Assembly (NCBI GenBank): GCA_002270465.1
Contig: NQOF01000008.1
Coordinates: 62,001-126,000, forward strand
Direction of reading: 5' to 3'
Length of the DNA stretch: 64,000 nucleotides
Origin: Blautia hominis
GTDB taxonomy: Bacteria; Bacillota; Clostridia; Lachnospirales; Lachnospiraceae
The stretch's first letter is position 1. Each line of letters begins with the position of its first letter. A program made the translations under genes and the position numbers. Under the pieces are notes generated by a model. The model was not told the DNA's origin. It searched no databases and saw only the letters and a list, made by a program, of their open reading frames with translations. Positions 62,504 to 64,000 of this stretch are shown here, one piece after another.

Positions 62504-64000
62504 GTGTTACGGTCGAGGATCTGCTGAAGCTGCCTTCTCTTTTGGGCGCCGGTGTGGCGGCGGGAAGATCGGGGCTGAAAAAAGTGGTCACCTCCATATC
62601 GGTCCTGGAATACGCCAATCCCGAGATGATGAATGATGCGTTGTTCCCCGGTGATTTTTATGGCGGAGAGATTGCTATTACAGGATTTATCAATGCGAGG
62701 GAGGATGTACCATTGCAGCTTGCCACGATACGGAGACTTTACGAAGGCGGGGAAGTGGGGTTGATTCTATATTATGTGGGAATCTTTTTGAAGGAAATTG
62801 CCCCTGAGGTCACAGCGCTTGCAGACGAGCTGGGGTTTGTCCTTATCTGTATGCCGAAAAACCGCATGGACCTGCGCTACAGTGAAGTGATCACAGAGGT
62901 TATGCATGCCATTATCAGCGAGCAGAAGCGCGATACCTACCTGGTGGGAGAGATGCTGGAACGGTTTGGTTATCTACCTGAAAGCCAGAGGACCGTGGAA
63001 TCCGTGGTCAGGATGCTGCGCGACCGGCTGCGCTGTTCCCTCTTCCTGGTTGACGGGCGATTCCGCCCTGTGAATGTGGCGGTATGGCCCCAGGCAGGTG
63101 TTTCCTCTCTGGCGGAACTGGAGCAGTTTTATCATGGGGAGGCGCCGGGGCTGTCAAAGGAGATGGAGAGGCTTCCTTCCGGGCGCTGGGTGTTCTGCGC
63201 TCCGGTGAGGGATGCCGACAATGCCGGACTGTCTCTGTTTCTTGTCCGTGAGGACCAAAAACTACATGCCCAGCTCTGTCTGCAGGCTGCCGAGGCGGTG
63301 AGACTGTTCATCGGAGTTTGGAGCAGAGGGTATGGCAATGTGGGGATTGAGGAGCTGCTAAAAGCCATCTTAAATGATGAACCTGTGAAAATGCGCAGGC
63401 TTGCGGAGATTTTCCGCGTTGATGTGAAATCCATTCACCATATGTTTCTTCTCATGCCGGAGAAAGGGAGCGGGAAAAAGGACAGAGATCTGGAAAGAGA
63501 GGTTAGGGATGCCAGCACATTTCTGGGGCAGTATTTTGAAATCTGTATATCCGGTACCCATCAGGGAATAGGCGTTGTTTTTACCGGACAGGAGTGCACC
63601 ACAACAGAACCGGAACAGATCCTGGAAACTTTTTATGAGGAGGCAGACAAAGAGATACGTCTTGTGAGCTGTCCCGGCCTTCAGGATACAGCGCAGGTGC
63701 GCAGCGCCTATCTCCTGTGTACAGAATATGCGGAGGATGCCGGATGCATATATCCCTGCCGCCATATCCTGACAGGAAGTGAGCTGGAGTTTGCAGGTGC
63801 CTGCAGGCAGACTCTGGATCAGGGGGAGAAGGCGATCCTAGAGAAGACAGCCTGTCTCAAAGGGCTGGAGGAACAGGATGCAGAGCTTTACAGAACACTG
63901 GAAACCTTTCTTCTGGATGCTGACAGCAATATTGCACGCACGGCAGAGCTTTTATACCTGCATAAAAATACGGTCAAATACCGGGTGGGAAAACTCCATG
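62500..64000 (+). CDS. PucR-family transcriptional regulator, 3' end cut by window edge
   Basis: The frame runs from an ATG after GGGAGGAGGGAG to the window edge (about 500 residues visible). The N-terminal PucR-type domain begins VTVEDLLKLPSLLGAGV (about 3-120); a CdaR-type GGDEF-like region follows, and the final helix-turn-helix, LDADSNIARTAELLYLHKNT with VKYRVGKLH, is almost complete. It overlaps the RluA stop by 4 nt. Ligand and targets unknown; purine or amino acid catabolism are the usual roles. Confidence 0.88.
   Translation, partial: MSVTVEDLLKLPSLLGAGVAAGRSGLKKVVTSISVLEYANPEMMNDALFPGDFYGGEIAITGFINAREDVPLQLATIRRLYEGGEVGLILYYVGIFLKEIAPEVTALADELGFVLICMPKNRMDLRYSEVITEVMHAIISEQKRDTYLVGEMLERFGYLPESQRTVESVVRMLRDRLRCSLFLVDGRFRPVNVAVWPQAGVSSLAELEQFYHGEAPGLSKEMERLPSGRWVFCAPVRDADNAGLSLFLVREDQKLHAQLCLQAAEAVRLFIGVWSRGYGNVGIEELLKAILNDEPVKMRRLAEIFRVDVKSIHHMFLLMPEKGSGKKDRDLEREVRDASTFLGQYFEICISGTHQGIGVVFTGQECTTTEPEQILETFYEEADKEIRLVSCPGLQDTAQVRSAYLLCTEYAEDAGCIYPCRHILTGSELEFAGACRQTLDQGEKAILEKTACLKGLEEQDAELYRTLETFLLDADSNIARTAELLYLHKNTVKYRVGKLH

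Overview
The window looks like chromosome from a low-to-mid GC Firmicute, most likely a Lachnospiraceae-type gut anaerobe. This is inferred from strong AGGAGG-type ribosome binding sites, AraC regulators with GyrI-like domains, a domain-permuted GH3 enzyme, a Bce-type peptide-resistance module, LytTR/DUF3021 and DUF5058 genes, a FliB-like protein, and very compact co-directional operons. No rRNA, tRNA, CRISPR array, transposase or prophage gene was seen.

Layout. 1-5.7 kb: an AraC regulator cut by the left edge, divergent from a permuted GH3 beta-glycosidase; a free-standing GyrI-like protein convergent with an AraC-GyrI regulator; a small Cys-rich protein. 5.9-8.1 kb: an unusual three-gene operon of a secreted Cys/His-rich repeat protein, an ECF sigma factor and a membrane protein with an RsgI-like region and an octapeptide-repeat tail. 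8.1-18.7 kb: export and resistance genes: a visibly AT-rich ABC exporter with its two-component system, a TipA-like MerR regulator whose expected ATG reads ATA, and a complete BceRSAB-type module. 19-28.7 kb: a MATE exporter, a DUF5058/membrane protein/M20 peptidase operon, an AraC-regulated C45-type amidohydrolase, and a LytTR-DUF3021-ABC operon.

28.7-36.6 kb: a PucR regulator, a GntP-type permease with a UroD-family protein, a LysR regulator divergent from aspartate ammonia-lyase, and a class I fructose-bisphosphate aldolase. 37-50.4 kb: a 13-kb co-directional carbohydrate operon with a DeoR regulator, lipoprotein binding protein, two permeases, two different ATPases, a second UroD-family protein, two FGGY kinases, a 2-hydroxyacid dehydrogenase and a phosphohexomutase. 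An intrinsic terminator after the binding-protein gene probably sets its excess over the permease. 50.4-64 kb: a small unknown gene, an esterase, a YkgJ-type protein, a glycogen debranching enzyme, a FliB-like protein, a dihydrouridine synthase, a membrane diguanylate cyclase, an OLD-type ATPase-TOPRIM nuclease, an RluA pseudouridine synthase and a PucR regulator cut by the right edge.

The least expected signals are non-coding. Four intergenic copies of a 93-134 bp element share terminal inverted repeats related to GTAACWGTTCAG; two of them overlap the stop codon of the gene before them. A separate 169-bp near-perfect hairpin (51857-52025) carries arm differences that are all G-U compatible on the minus strand only. 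Functions are assigned from motifs visible in the translated sequence; no database search was run.
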